A stretch of DNA of 37,581 bases from Geitlerinema sp. PCC 9228. Lineage in GTDB: Bacteria; Cyanobacteriota; Cyanobacteriia; Cyanobacteriales; PCC-9228. The notes under the pieces were generated by a model, which had not been told where the DNA came from, searched no databases, and was given only the letters and a program-made list of their open reading frames with translations. The stretch covers positions 1 to 37,581 of the forward strand of contig NZ_LNDC01000020.1 in assembly GCF_001870905.1 (NCBI RefSeq), given 5' to 3'. Made by a program: the position numbers and the translations under genes. Numbering within the stretch: position 1 is the stretch's first letter; each line of letters opens with the position of its first letter. Of this stretch, positions 10,046-17,426 are shown in pieces.

Positions 10046-10897
10046 TTGTCTGTAGCCTATTTGCTCGTTTTCCACGGTAGTCGCGACCCCAGACCGCAAC
10101 AGGCCGTCACCCATTTGGTACATCGGTTAGCGGCGCGGATATCCTCGCCCTATTCTGCTGCCCACCGCCAGGCTGCGACTTTAACGGTCGATACGGCTGG
10201 TGCTGATGGCATGCGTTGCTTAACGGCCCACTCGGCCGCAGCGCCCCAAGTGGCTTGCGCGCCGTTGGAGTGTGGTCCGCAGCCTTTGCATGGGGAAATT
10301 TATCGGCTGGGGAAAAAATTGTTGCAGCAAGAAGAAAATGCCCAGCATACAATTCGCATTTTACCTTTGTTCCTGCTGGAAGGGGTCCACGTGCGCGAAG
10401 ACATCCCTGAGGAAGTGGAACAAGCCAGACAGATGCTACCGGCAACGGTGAGCTTGCAACTGCTGACCTATATTGGTGCCTATTCGCCGCTGACGGTTCC
10501 CCTTGCCCAAGCCATGTCCGAACAAAAGGCGGATGCTTGGATGTTGGTTTCCCACGGAACCCGACGCTGCCATGGCAACCAGCCGGTGGAACGTACGGCA
10601 ACCCGGTTGGCGGAAATGACCCAGCAAGAAGTTTTTTGTGCCTATTGGTCCGTTTCCCCCTATATTGCGGAACGCATCGATACCGCGATCGCATCTGGGT
10701 ACCGGCGTATTGGTGTTTTGCCCTATTTTCTGTTTCCCGGCGGTTTGACCGATGCCATTGGCGAACAAATCCAGCAACTGCAAGCCAGCCGCCAAGTAGC
10801 GTGTTTTCTGACCCCGCCGTTGGGCGTACGAGACGAGTTCGTGCGTTTGTTGGACGAAGTGCTGGCAGCTGGTACAATAAACAATTCTGAGTATTAA
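10046..10897 (+). CDS. sirB: Two-domain sirohydrochlorin chelatase (CbiX/SirB type)
   Basis: 283 residues from a TTG codon; no in-frame ATG lies near the conserved N-terminus (VAYLLVFHGSRDPRPQQA). Two CbiX-type domains are fused: the first has VFHGSRDPR and the metal-handling stretch ILPLFLLEGVHVREDIP; the second has LVSHGTRRCHGN and GVLPYFLFPGGLTDAIGEQI. Each provides one of the active-site histidines typical of class II chelatases. It inserts Fe2+ (siroheme) or Co2+ (cobalamin) into sirohydrochlorin. Uroporphyrinogen-III C-methyltransferase, which makes the substrate precursor, lies 67 bases downstream on the same strand, so the pair likely feeds siroheme for nitrite and sulfite reductases. 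Domain 1 has an inserted Ala/Thr-rich stretch (about residues 34-68) that weakens similarity there. Metal specificity is not decided. Confidence 0.85.
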   Translation: MSVAYLLVFHGSRDPRPQQAVTHLVHRLAARISSPYSAAHRQAATLTVDTAGADGMRCLTAHSAAAPQVACAPLECGPQPLHGEIYRLGKKLLQQEENAQHTIRILPLFLLEGVHVREDIPEEVEQARQMLPATVSLQLLTYIGAYSPLTVPLAQAMSEQKADAWMLVSHGTRRCHGNQPVERTATRLAEMTQQEVFCAYWSVSPYIAERIDTAIASGYRRIGVLPYFLFPGGLTDAIGEQIQQLQASRQVACFLTPPLGVRDEFVRLLDEVLAAGTINNSEY

Positions 10898-10964
10898 TCG
10901 ATGGAACCAACGCCATCCTTGTTCGTTGCAGCAAAGGATTGGCTATACATTATCGAGCGCGACC

Positions 10965-11756
10965 ATGAGCGAGAAGCAATACAAAATCGATCCAGATATG
11001 CCAGTAGGGAAAGTCTATTTAGTCGGGGCGGGTCCCGGCGATCCGGGTTTGTTTACCCTCAAAGGCAAAGCTTTGCTAGAAATGGCCGATGTGGTGGTCC
11101 ACGACGCCTTGGTGAGTTCGGAAATTTTGGCGGCCATCAACCCCCAAGCCGAAACGATCCATGCTGGCAAGCGTCGCGGCAGGCATTCTTTGCTGCAAGA
11201 AGAAACCACCCGCCTTTTAATTGCCAAAGCCAGAGAACATGCTGTGGTGGTACGCCTGAAAGGGGGCGATCCCTTTGTCTTCGGCCGCGGTGGCGAAGAA
11301 ATGCAAGATTTGCTGGAAGCGGGCATTCCTGTCGAAGTAGTACCCGGTGTCACCGCTGGGGTGGCTGCCCCTGCCTATGCTGGTATTCCAGTCACCCATC
11401 GCGCCTATAGTTCTTCCGTTACCTTTGTCACCGGTCACGAAGCCGCTGGCAAATACAAACCCCGAGTCAACTGGCGGGCACTGGCGGCAGCATCGGAAAC
11501 GATTGTTATTTACATGGGCGTGCGCAACTTACCCCACATTGTATCGGAATTAAAAGCGGGCGGGTTAAGCGGTACGACCCCCGTCGCTGCCATTCGCTGG
11601 GGAACCACACCGGCGAATGAAGAGCTGTTTAGTACCCTCGATGCCGTGGTCGGCCAAATGTCGGAGACGGGATTTGAGGCACCGGCGATTGTGGTGGTGG
11701 GGGCAGTGGCTAATTTGCACGAAATTTTATCCCCAATTGCCCAAACCTTTCGCTAG
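10965..11756 (+). CDS. cobA: Uroporphyrinogen-III C-methyltransferase
   Basis: 263 residues from the ATG at 10965; an upstream TTG in frame is less likely. It transfers two methyl groups from S-adenosylmethionine to uroporphyrinogen III at C2 and C7, giving precorrin-2. Signatures: GKVYLVGAGPGDPGLFTLKG at the N-terminus, HDALVS, the AGKRRGRHSLLQEET loop, VVRLKGGDPFVFGRGGEE (SAM pocket), VVPGVTAGVAAPAYAGIPVTHR and TFVTGHE. Length is typical of the single-function enzyme, with no fused HemD or Met8 domain. The gene follows the chelatase. The precorrin-2 dehydrogenase that would complete siroheme synthesis is not in the window. Confidence 0.97.
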   Translation: MSEKQYKIDPDMPVGKVYLVGAGPGDPGLFTLKGKALLEMADVVVHDALVSSEILAAINPQAETIHAGKRRGRHSLLQEETTRLLIAKAREHAVVVRLKGGDPFVFGRGGEEMQDLLEAGIPVEVVPGVTAGVAAPAYAGIPVTHRAYSSSVTFVTGHEAAGKYKPRVNWRALAAASETIVIYMGVRNLPHIVSELKAGGLSGTTPVAAIRWGTTPANEELFSTLDAVVGQMSETGFEAPAIVVVGAVANLHEILSPIAQTFR

Positions 11757-11804
11757 AATCATTGCGGAGCCTCAATCAATTAGATTTTTCTGTTCTCATT
11801 CTGA

Positions 11805-12473
11805 ATGAATTCTGCGATCGCTTGGTTCAAAGAATATGGCAGCATCCTTTCGGTCTTTGCAAACCTTGGCATATTGCTGGTTTGGGTCCTATATGCCCAA
11901 TTGTTTTACCGAGACTATACCCGCCGACGTCGCCCCCGGATTATTATCCACCACGCCCCAGGGCAAGGGTTTGACTCGGCTTGCTTGCTCATCAACATGT
12001 CCCAAGAAACCATCCACATTATCGGTGTTTTGGTAGTCGTGCATACCACCGACGGTAGCTATACTCGGCGCGTTTCCGACTACTATCCGGTTTCTGCCGA
12101 CCAATACTCGTTGCGCGAAGTACAATCCCTGCTCAAACAAGGACCGCTTTCTCCTGGCAGTTTCCTGTTGCTGGGAACCTACGGCGATTTGCTACAAAAC
12201 ATTGCTCCGGGAACGGCAGAAGCAGCCAATCTCGCTGGTAAATCCGTCAAACCCCACGATGCCCAGCATATTACGGGTCTGGATATCAAAGTTGTCGCTG
12301 TCTTGGGGGGCGACGACCGTTCTATTGGGGCCAGTCGTGCCTTTTCCGTTACCCACAACGACGGTGCTGTGGATATTCGACCCCAAACTCTCTACACCCA
12401 ACAACTAGCCGGGCGGCGACAACGACCGCTACTCGATGCTTGGTTGCGAGAGTGCATGAACCTCAACAACTAA
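11805..12473 (+). CDS. One-span membrane protein of unknown function
   Basis: 222 residues, ATG start 48 bases after cobA on the same strand. A single hydrophobic helix near the N-terminus (about 13-35, ILSVFANLGILLVWVLYAQLF) is followed by a strongly basic stretch (RDYTRRRRPRIII), predicting the rest of the chain in the cytoplasm. The following domain is beta-rich (HIIGVLVVVHTTDGSYTRRVSDYYPV, ITGLDIKVVAVLGGDDRSIGASRAFSV) without cysteines arranged for metal binding or any nucleotide motif. I do not recognise the family. Location suggests possible read-through from the siroheme genes, but nothing ties its role to them. Confidence 0.7.
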   Translation: MNSAIAWFKEYGSILSVFANLGILLVWVLYAQLFYRDYTRRRRPRIIIHHAPGQGFDSACLLINMSQETIHIIGVLVVVHTTDGSYTRRVSDYYPVSADQYSLREVQSLLKQGPLSPGSFLLLGTYGDLLQNIAPGTAEAANLAGKSVKPHDAQHITGLDIKVVAVLGGDDRSIGASRAFSVTHNDGAVDIRPQTLYTQQLAGRRQRPLLDAWLRECMNLNN

Positions 12474-12516
12474 TCCTATTTTCTAAAAAATTTGCAATGG
12501 TTCGTTGGGAATTTTT

Positions 12517-12590
12517 GTAGGGGTGCCTCGCAAAGTGCCCCTGCCAGAAAAATTGAAAGATTTCTTAAAATCATTGTTTTTTAGAAATGG
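12517..12590 (-). repeat. Composite palindromic repeat element, copy 1
   Basis: The palindrome GTAGGGGTGCCTCGCAAAGT-GCCCCTGC (12517-12544) is followed by an A/T-rich arm ending TTGTTTTTTAGAAATGG. Read on the minus strand this is CCATTTCTAAAAAACAATGA, then about 20 variable bases, then the palindrome, the same order as the copies at 23101, 23828 and 36048. The remaining intergenic DNA (12474-12731) holds a further imperfect GAATTC-centred palindrome at about 12655-12680 and no gene. Confidence 0.75.
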
Positions 12591-12731
12591 GACGAGGACT
12601 GTCAAAACCCGACATTTGACGCTACGGATTCCCCCTATCGTTTTATATGAAAACCCCCCCTACAGGGAATTCTGCAGGGGAGATTTACAAACAGCGGACA
12701 AATTTTTCACTAGCGATGGAGGTGCTGGTTC

Positions 12732-13775
12732 CTATACAGCCACCGCTTCTTTTTCCATGTCCAAGCTGTACTTACCTTGGCTGGCAGCACTGTTCATTTT
12801 GGCACGGTGCAGCAGCAGTTTTTGAGCTTCTTCTACTTTGGAATTGTCGCCGCGCCAATGTTCCAGAGCGGATTGTTGGATAGCACGGGCGTAGGAGAAG
12901 GTGATGCGCCAAGGGCACTCTTGAGCGTACTTGGCGTTCATGATGTTCAAGTGCTGGGCAGCTTGTTCGTTGGTTTGACCGCCAGAGAGGAACGCAACAC
13001 CAGGTACGCTGGCAGGTACGTTGTTGCGCAGGCACTCGACGGTGGCGTCGGCTACTTCCTCAACGCTGGATTGTTGCGGGCACTGCTTGCCAGCAATGGA
13101 CATGCTGGGCTTCAGGATCATTTGGTCGAAAGCAATGTCCTGACGGTATAGCTGGTCGAATACCGTATGTAGGGTTTGGTTGGTGACTTCGTAAGAACGC
13201 TCGATGGTGTGGTCGCCATCGATGAGAACTTCGGGTTCTACGATGGGTACCAAGCCGCCTTCTTGGCACAGGGCAGCGTAGCGAGCCAAGGCATGGGCGT
13301 TGGCTTCGATGCAGGCGTTGCTGGGAATGTTTTCGCCAATGGTAATCACAGCACGCCACTTGGCAAAGCGAGCACCCATTTCATAGTACTCGGCAATGCG
13401 ATCGCGCAGACCGTCGAGACCTTCCGTTACTTTTTCGCCAGGATGACCGGCGAGGTCTTTGGCACCGGTATCCACCTTGATACCGATGATGATTCCGTTG
13501 TCTTTCATCACTTGGGTGAATGGAACCCCATCTTTGGTAGCCTGACGGATGGTTTCGTCGTAGAGGATGGCACCGCTAATATAATTGCTTAAATTGGGTG
13601 TTGTTAGAATTAACTCCCGATAGGAGCGACGCATTTCTTCGGTAGTGGGAACTCCTACCTTATCAAAGCGCTTGTTACAGGTACGGTTGCTTTCATCCAT
13701 CGCTAGGATGCCTTTCCCTTCAGCAACCATTGCTTTGGCCGTATTTCTTAGTTCCTCTGCGTACTTACTCATCAT
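12732..13775 (-). CDS. fda: Class I fructose-1,6-bisphosphate aldolase
   Basis: 347 residues. Two consecutive ATG codons are available; the first (13775) sits about eight bases after AGAGGG on the coding strand. Reversibly splits fructose-1,6-bisphosphate (and sedoheptulose-1,7-bisphosphate) in glycolysis and the Calvin cycle, without metal. The Schiff-base lysine is K222 in MILKPSMSIAGK; EGKGILAMDESNRTCNKRF, IGIKVDTGAKDL, FAKWRAVI (K139), LVPIVEPEVLIDGDH and VAFLSGGQTNEQA are all class I signatures. Length is standard. It is monocistronic, with a 505-base upstream region that contains extended hairpins and a downstream region occupied by a repeat element. Many cyanobacteria carry both aldolase classes; only class I is seen here. 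Confidence 0.97.
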   Translation of the reverse strand: MMSKYAEELRNTAKAMVAEGKGILAMDESNRTCNKRFDKVGVPTTEEMRRSYRELILTTPNLSNYISGAILYDETIRQATKDGVPFTQVMKDNGIIIGIKVDTGAKDLAGHPGEKVTEGLDGLRDRIAEYYEMGARFAKWRAVITIGENIPSNACIEANAHALARYAALCQEGGLVPIVEPEVLIDGDHTIERSYEVTNQTLHTVFDQLYRQDIAFDQMILKPSMSIAGKQCPQQSSVEEVADATVECLRNNVPASVPGVAFLSGGQTNEQAAQHLNIMNAKYAQECPWRITFSYARAIQQSALEHWRGDNSKVEEAQKLLLHRAKMNSAASQGKYSLDMEKEAVAV

Positions 13776-13922
13776 GGCGATCCCTCTTTACTTTCGTTCC
13801 TTACTTCCTGGACGCTGCTCTAGAAAACCTATTGCAATAAATTTCAATAAAGCTGCAATAGATAAAGTTGTTGCTTTCCAGGGTGGACAACTAACTGGTA
13901 ATCTTGATGAACTGTCCCAGAC

Positions 13923-13997
13923 TTGCTAACTTGGGCTAGCAATTTCTCTCCGCTGTTGCCCAGTGGTCCGCTGACCACCTAGCGGGCAGTCGGAGAA
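13923..13997 (-). promoter_or_regulatory. Extended hairpins in the aldolase upstream region
   Basis: The gap 13776-14280 has no convincing gene. It contains a perfect 6-bp hairpin (TTGCTA/TAGCAA, 13923-13942) and, one base later, a 54-base extended hairpin (13944-13997) whose tip is a perfect GTGGTC-CGCT-GACCAC stem and whose base is CTCCG/CGGAG. Both lie about 150-220 bases upstream of the aldolase start. They may form a structured leader of that mRNA or a small RNA. The rest of the gap (14000-14280) shows nothing I can name. Confidence 0.35.
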
Positions 13998-14280
13998 AGT
14001 TGGACCGAACCTCTTTACGATATTACCAGCTAACCGGGACGTTCCCAAAGAAAACCTTAAGAAACCATAGCGGCAATTTTTGTCTGGCTGGAAAACCCCC
14101 TCCAACTAGCCAATCGCCTAGCACGGCGGTTTTTCCAAGCACCGATATCCCCGTAAGGAACTGGTTCACCCTAATACTATCTCTATGGTGGCGCTACGAT
14201 CAAGAGCCTGATTGGCCCCATCTTCCTCAATCATGGATAGGGAAAACCGCACTGTCTGGGTAGGGGTCTCCGATAAAAAG

Positions 14281-14820
14281 CTAGGACTCCCAAATTTCTT
14301 GGGCTTCGGCTCGCTTGTCGGCGGCTACCTGCCAGAGAAACTCGATGAATTGGGTTTTATCCAGACGAAAACTTTGGGAAGAACCGTTGTTGGGGTTTTT
14401 GTGCTTGTCCACATACTCTTCCACGACCGGGAATCGTTCTGAGGTCAAACGCAGTAAATTTCCCCGACAGCGCCATCTCCACAAATCTTCGGTCTCAAAA
14501 TCGCAGCCTTGATAAGCCAGCGCCATTTTATAGGCGTATAACGAATCTTGTAGCAAAGCTTTCACCTCAGGTGCTGCGGCTTCTGGGATTTGATGCAAAG
14601 CCGAACGGGCATCGGCAACCATATCTGGATAATTTTCCAAGCTGTCGTCGGAGTCCACATAGGTTTCCAAGTTCTGCACGGCTTCCATGGCAGCTTTCAC
14701 GTTGGGATCCTCCTGGGAAAAGGAAGAGCGACAGCCAACCAAAGCCACCGCTGCCGCTACCAAGATGGGTACGGTACGCGCCAACGCAGACGCGGGAGAA
14801 GGAGCGATCGCAAATTTCAT
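14281..14820 (-). CDS. Small predicted lipoprotein of unknown function
   Basis: 179 residues from the ATG at 14820, preceded by a G-rich stretch (GGGGGG) three bases upstream; a TTG nine codons earlier is unlikely. The N-terminus is a lipoprotein signal with lipobox LVGC (Cys30). The mature part is mostly helical, acidic and Ala/Glu-rich, beginning with EDPNVKAAMEAVQNLETYVDSDD and containing two further Cys (in YQGCDFE and WRCRG) that could form a disulphide outside the cytoplasm. No family recognised. It ends 505 bases upstream of aldolase on the same strand. The 195-base gap before the next gene upstream is A-rich and empty. Confidence 0.7.
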   Translation of the reverse strand: MKFAIAPSPASALARTVPILVAAAVALVGCRSSFSQEDPNVKAAMEAVQNLETYVDSDDSLENYPDMVADARSALHQIPEAAAPEVKALLQDSLYAYKMALAYQGCDFETEDLWRWRCRGNLLRLTSERFPVVEEYVDKHKNPNNGSSQSFRLDKTQFIEFLWQVAADKRAEAQEIWES

Positions 14821-15015
14821 GAACCCCCCACAAAAAACAATTGTCAATTACAAACCAACTACCGGATTTCCATGACCATCCAATTTTCTCAAAACCACCC
14901 GGCAAGTAGCGAAATTTTGATAGCTAGTTATCAGCAACCACTTACAAGATAAATGCCGTAGCTGAAAAACCTCTGAGAAACCATCAAAAAAAAATAAAAA
15001 TTTCCCTGCCCCCCT

Positions 15016-15531
15016 TCAACTGCTATCACCATTGCTTGGGAGCGATTCTTCTAGAAACTGGCTATCCAAAGCAGCCAGCTTCATCCGGCACTGCTGCAAC
15101 CGGAACTCCAACGACTCAATTTCCGAGAGCAATTCCTGGCGAAGTTGTTCGGTTTTGCCTTGCGCTTGGTCAAAATACACCTCAATATAAGGCCAAAGCT
15201 GCACCGCCCAATCCTTGCTCGCGCTTCTAAGTTCCGTTAATACCACCACCTCACCATTGGCTTCCAGGCGAAATAACGTATACAAACGCTGTTGCTGGTT
15301 TTTCTTGCCCCCTTTTTTCTCGCAAAACAGGTACAAGCCACTGCTCTGGTAGCACAGCTGGTCGATTTGATTGACAAACGGTCCTTCAATGGAATAGCCA
15401 TCGGTTTGGGTTTTGTCCAGACTTTCTATATACTTGCACCAATTGCCCGAGGTATTTTTGACACTGCTCTCGGGAAATCCCGGTGCCTGCAAAAAGGCTT
15501 CTCGCAAATTCACAAGGACGGATGCACTCAT
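15016..15531 (-). CDS. Unknown soluble protein with C-terminal coiled coil
   Basis: 171 residues, ATG start. The N-terminal two thirds form a mixed alpha/beta region (SASVLVNLREAFLQAPGFPES, then YSIEGPFVNQIDQLCYQSSGLYLFCEKKGG and RLYTLFRLEANGEVVVLTELR), and the last 50 residues (KTEQLRQELLSEIESLEFRLQQCRMKLAALDSQF) form a heptad-like coiled coil. No signal peptide or membrane segment. I do not recognise the family. It follows queD by 34 bases on the same strand, so the two are probably co-transcribed, but a role in queuosine or pterin metabolism is not shown by the sequence. Confidence 0.65.
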   Translation of the reverse strand: MSASVLVNLREAFLQAPGFPESSVKNTSGNWCKYIESLDKTQTDGYSIEGPFVNQIDQLCYQSSGLYLFCEKKGGKKNQQQRLYTLFRLEANGEVVVLTELRSASKDWAVQLWPYIEVYFDQAQGKTEQLRQELLSEIESLEFRLQQCRMKLAALDSQFLEESLPSNGDSS

Positions 15532-15565
15532 AATTCACTCAATTTCGCACAAGACATCAGTGATA

Positions 15566-15952
15566 TCAGTCTTCGTACTCCACCCAGGAGTTCGGGGTCT
15601 CCGACACCCGTACTTTTAAGGCCACCCCTTCCGGTACTTTTTGCTTGGTTTCATCGTAAATATACTTGGCAATCATTTCCGCCGTGGTCTCGTACTCCGG
15701 GGGCAAGATATCATTTAACACCCCGTGGTCCAATCCTCCCTTGGTGACATCTTTTTTTGCCCAGCGCAAGCTTTTAAAATCAGCCACCATTACTTCATGA
15801 GGTGTATATTCAGAAGCATGCAGGGAAGTAGAGGTCGCCTCAATTTGCACCTTGTAGGTATGACCGTGCAAGCGACCGCAGGGACCGTCGTAATCTTTAA
15901 TGTAATGAGCGCTGTCAAATGTAAATTCGGTTACGAGTTTCCATTTGGGCAT
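15566..15952 (-). CDS. queD: 6-carboxytetrahydropterin synthase QueD / PTPS family
   Basis: 128 residues from the ATG at 15952, preceded by AAAGGA seven bases upstream; an upstream in-frame TTG is rejected because this start gives the family N-terminus. Converts 7,8-dihydroneopterin triphosphate to 6-carboxy-5,6,7,8-tetrahydropterin in the queuosine/7-deazaguanine pathway. Zinc ligands are H16 (FDSAH), H29 and H31 (GRLHGH), and the catalytic C25 (GPCGRLHGH) is present; LDHGVLND and the C-terminal VSETPNSWVEYED give the pterin-anchoring glutamate. Length and CxxxHxH spacing favour QueD over eukaryotic-type pyruvoyl-tetrahydropterin synthase, although cyanobacterial members may serve pterin synthesis. 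The gene is separated from the upstream SH3 gene by a rho-independent terminator. Confidence 0.92.
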   Translation of the reverse strand: MPKWKLVTEFTFDSAHYIKDYDGPCGRLHGHTYKVQIEATSTSLHASEYTPHEVMVADFKSLRWAKKDVTKGGLDHGVLNDILPPEYETTAEMIAKYIYDETKQKVPEGVALKVRVSETPNSWVEYED

Positions 15953-15986
15953 AGGATATCCTTTCCATTCGATCGGGAGGGAAGCC

Positions 15987-16025
15987 AAAAAAAATCCCTT
16001 TCGATTGTATTGTATCGAAGGGAAA
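15987..16025 (-). terminator. Rho-independent terminator of the SH3-domain gene
   Basis: On the minus strand a stem made of TCCCTT.CGAT/ATCGAAGGGA (one bulged base, eight-base loop) is followed by a run of eight T (A-run 15987-15994 on the plus strand). It lies between the end of the SH3 gene and the queD start, both on the minus strand, so it closes the former. Confidence 0.85.
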
Positions 16026-16060
16026 ACGGACCACTAGGCTGGCTGCTTAATTTGCGGGAA

Positions 16061-16086
16061 TAGGGGAGCTTCGCGAAGTTCCCCTA
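16061..16086. repeat. Palindromic repeat, copy 2, spanning a stop codon
   Basis: TAGGGGAGCTTCGCGAAGTT followed by CCCCTA; nearly perfect palindrome centred on TTCGCGAA. The stop codon of the SH3 gene (TAG, minus strand, 16084-16086) is supplied by its right arm. It lacks the A/T-rich arm of the composite copies. Confidence 0.7.
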
Positions 16087-17127
16087 CTGGCGAATCCATT
16101 GGCTAGCCACCCAATTTCCACTGTCGAGCTGTGTCCAATTGCCAGTACGCACTCCATTGGAACGAGCGGTGGCATTTGGGGACAAGCTGCCGACAATCGG
16201 ATAGTTTATACCAGGACCTGAACGTACGTTCAGGCGAGTGCCATTGGTATTGACTTGGATGGTGTTGTCAGGGGTGGTGGGGTAGGTGTTGCTGGCAGTG
16301 GTCCAACGAGCGGCAATCCATCCACCGTTCGACAGGGCAATCCAGCCGTTTTGTTCTTGCCCGGAAACCACGGTACCGTTGGCTAGGGTATTGATAACCG
16401 GGGCGTTGAGGCTGGGACGGTTACGGACGTTGAGGGGACTGCCGTTGGTGTTGACGCGCCAATTCCTGGTGGCTGGGGTGTTGGTGGTGTCTGGCTGTTG
16501 GTTGACGGCGGTGACCCAACGTTGGGATACCCAATTGCCGTTTGCGAGTTGCTGCCAGTTGCCCCTGCGGTTGTTGGTGCCTTCTATGACGCTGCCTTGG
16601 GATAAGGTGCCAACAACTGAATATTCGGTGCCAGGACCGGAACGAACGTTGAGGGGACGGCTTTTGGTGGTGACTTGCAGGTTGGTGGTTTGGTTGGTGT
16701 TGGATGGTGGGGTTTGGTTGATGGCGTAGGGACTGTTAGCGTCATTGGCGTTGGCTAGGCCCATGACAGCTGCGGTTTCCGGTCCTACCCGACCGTCGGC
16801 TAGCAGTTGGTTGTCTTGTTGGAAATCTCTGACGGCAGCGCGGGTTTGCGGTCCGAACATGCCATCTATTTCGCCGGCTTGGTAGCCGTTTTCGATGAGG
16901 GTGGATTGGATGTTTTGCACGGGTTCTCCCGTGTCGCCGCTGCGGACGATGGCAAGGCTGGAGGTGGGGATATGCGCGATCGCTACGGCTACAAGCAGTG
17001 CTGTACAATGAAGCCAGCCGGAACTGGGTAACAGCTGTGGGAGGCACCGCAGGTATGGGGCGGTTGCGGGATGGTTGTCCTCGTAGGCGCAGTAGGAATG
17101 GGTTAAGGCAAATGCGAGTGTATCCAT
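16084..17127 (-). CDS. Peptidoglycan-binding protein with three SH3b repeats
   Basis: 347 residues from the ATG at 17127. After a hydrophobic export or anchor segment (about 35-60, SSGWLHCTALLVAVAIAHIP) comes a PG_binding_1 domain (about 63-125: VRSGDTGEPVQNIQSTLIENGYQAGEIDGMFGPQTRAAVRDFQ). An Asn/Thr/Pro linker leads to three bacterial SH3 repeats, each starting with (R)LNVRSGPG or PLNVRNRPS and ending in a (N/G)WxxxxW unit (roughly 150-210, 222-278, 290-347). It is probably secreted or membrane-tethered and binds cell wall; no hydrolase domain is present, so it may be a targeting or structural protein. Divergent from the FecB-type gene, with a 299-base shared promoter region. Confidence 0.85.
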   Translation of the reverse strand: MDTLAFALTHSYCAYEDNHPATAPYLRCLPQLLPSSGWLHCTALLVAVAIAHIPTSSLAIVRSGDTGEPVQNIQSTLIENGYQAGEIDGMFGPQTRAAVRDFQQDNQLLADGRVGPETAAVMGLANANDANSPYAINQTPPSNTNQTTNLQVTTKSRPLNVRSGPGTEYSVVGTLSQGSVIEGTNNRRGNWQQLANGNWVSQRWVTAVNQQPDTTNTPATRNWRVNTNGSPLNVRNRPSLNAPVINTLANGTVVSGQEQNGWIALSNGGWIAARWTTASNTYPTTPDNTIQVNTNGTRLNVRSGPGINYPIVGSLSPNATARSNGVRTGNWTQLDSGNWVASQWIRQ

Positions 17128-17426
17128 AATCAAACTGTTTTATCGACAAGTTGGATGGCCGATCCTGTGGGCTCGTTTTCCTTGATTTGGGAATCGTATC
17201 TACTTAGAGCTAGCACTGGCAAACAAGGCCCTATGCATAAGAAATTTTTCTGCTTATCTGCTGCAATTCTCGCAACGACGTAGGAAAAACCTTGAGAAGA
17301 ATGTAACTTTTTATCAAAATTTGGGAGCTTGTCACCCATGCCGACTAGCTATCTTTCTTGAAAGACCAATTTGAGTTAACCTTGATTTTACTGGTATTGA
17401 ACAAGAGGAGGTCTGAGATTTTAAAA

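Noticed and set aside
10107-10934. Minus-strand frame of 275 codons opposite the sirohydrochlorin chelatase
   Set aside because: The chelatase frame has two complete CbiX domains; the opposite frame has no recognisable motif.
14000-14280. tRNA or other stable RNA gene upstream of aldolase
   Set aside because: A GGTTCACCC stretch recalls a T-loop, but no acceptor, D or anticodon arms can be paired around it.
17128-17426. Cobalamin riboswitch upstream of the FecB-type gene
   Set aside because: No B12-box-like core or matching stem arrangement was found in the 299-base divergent region.
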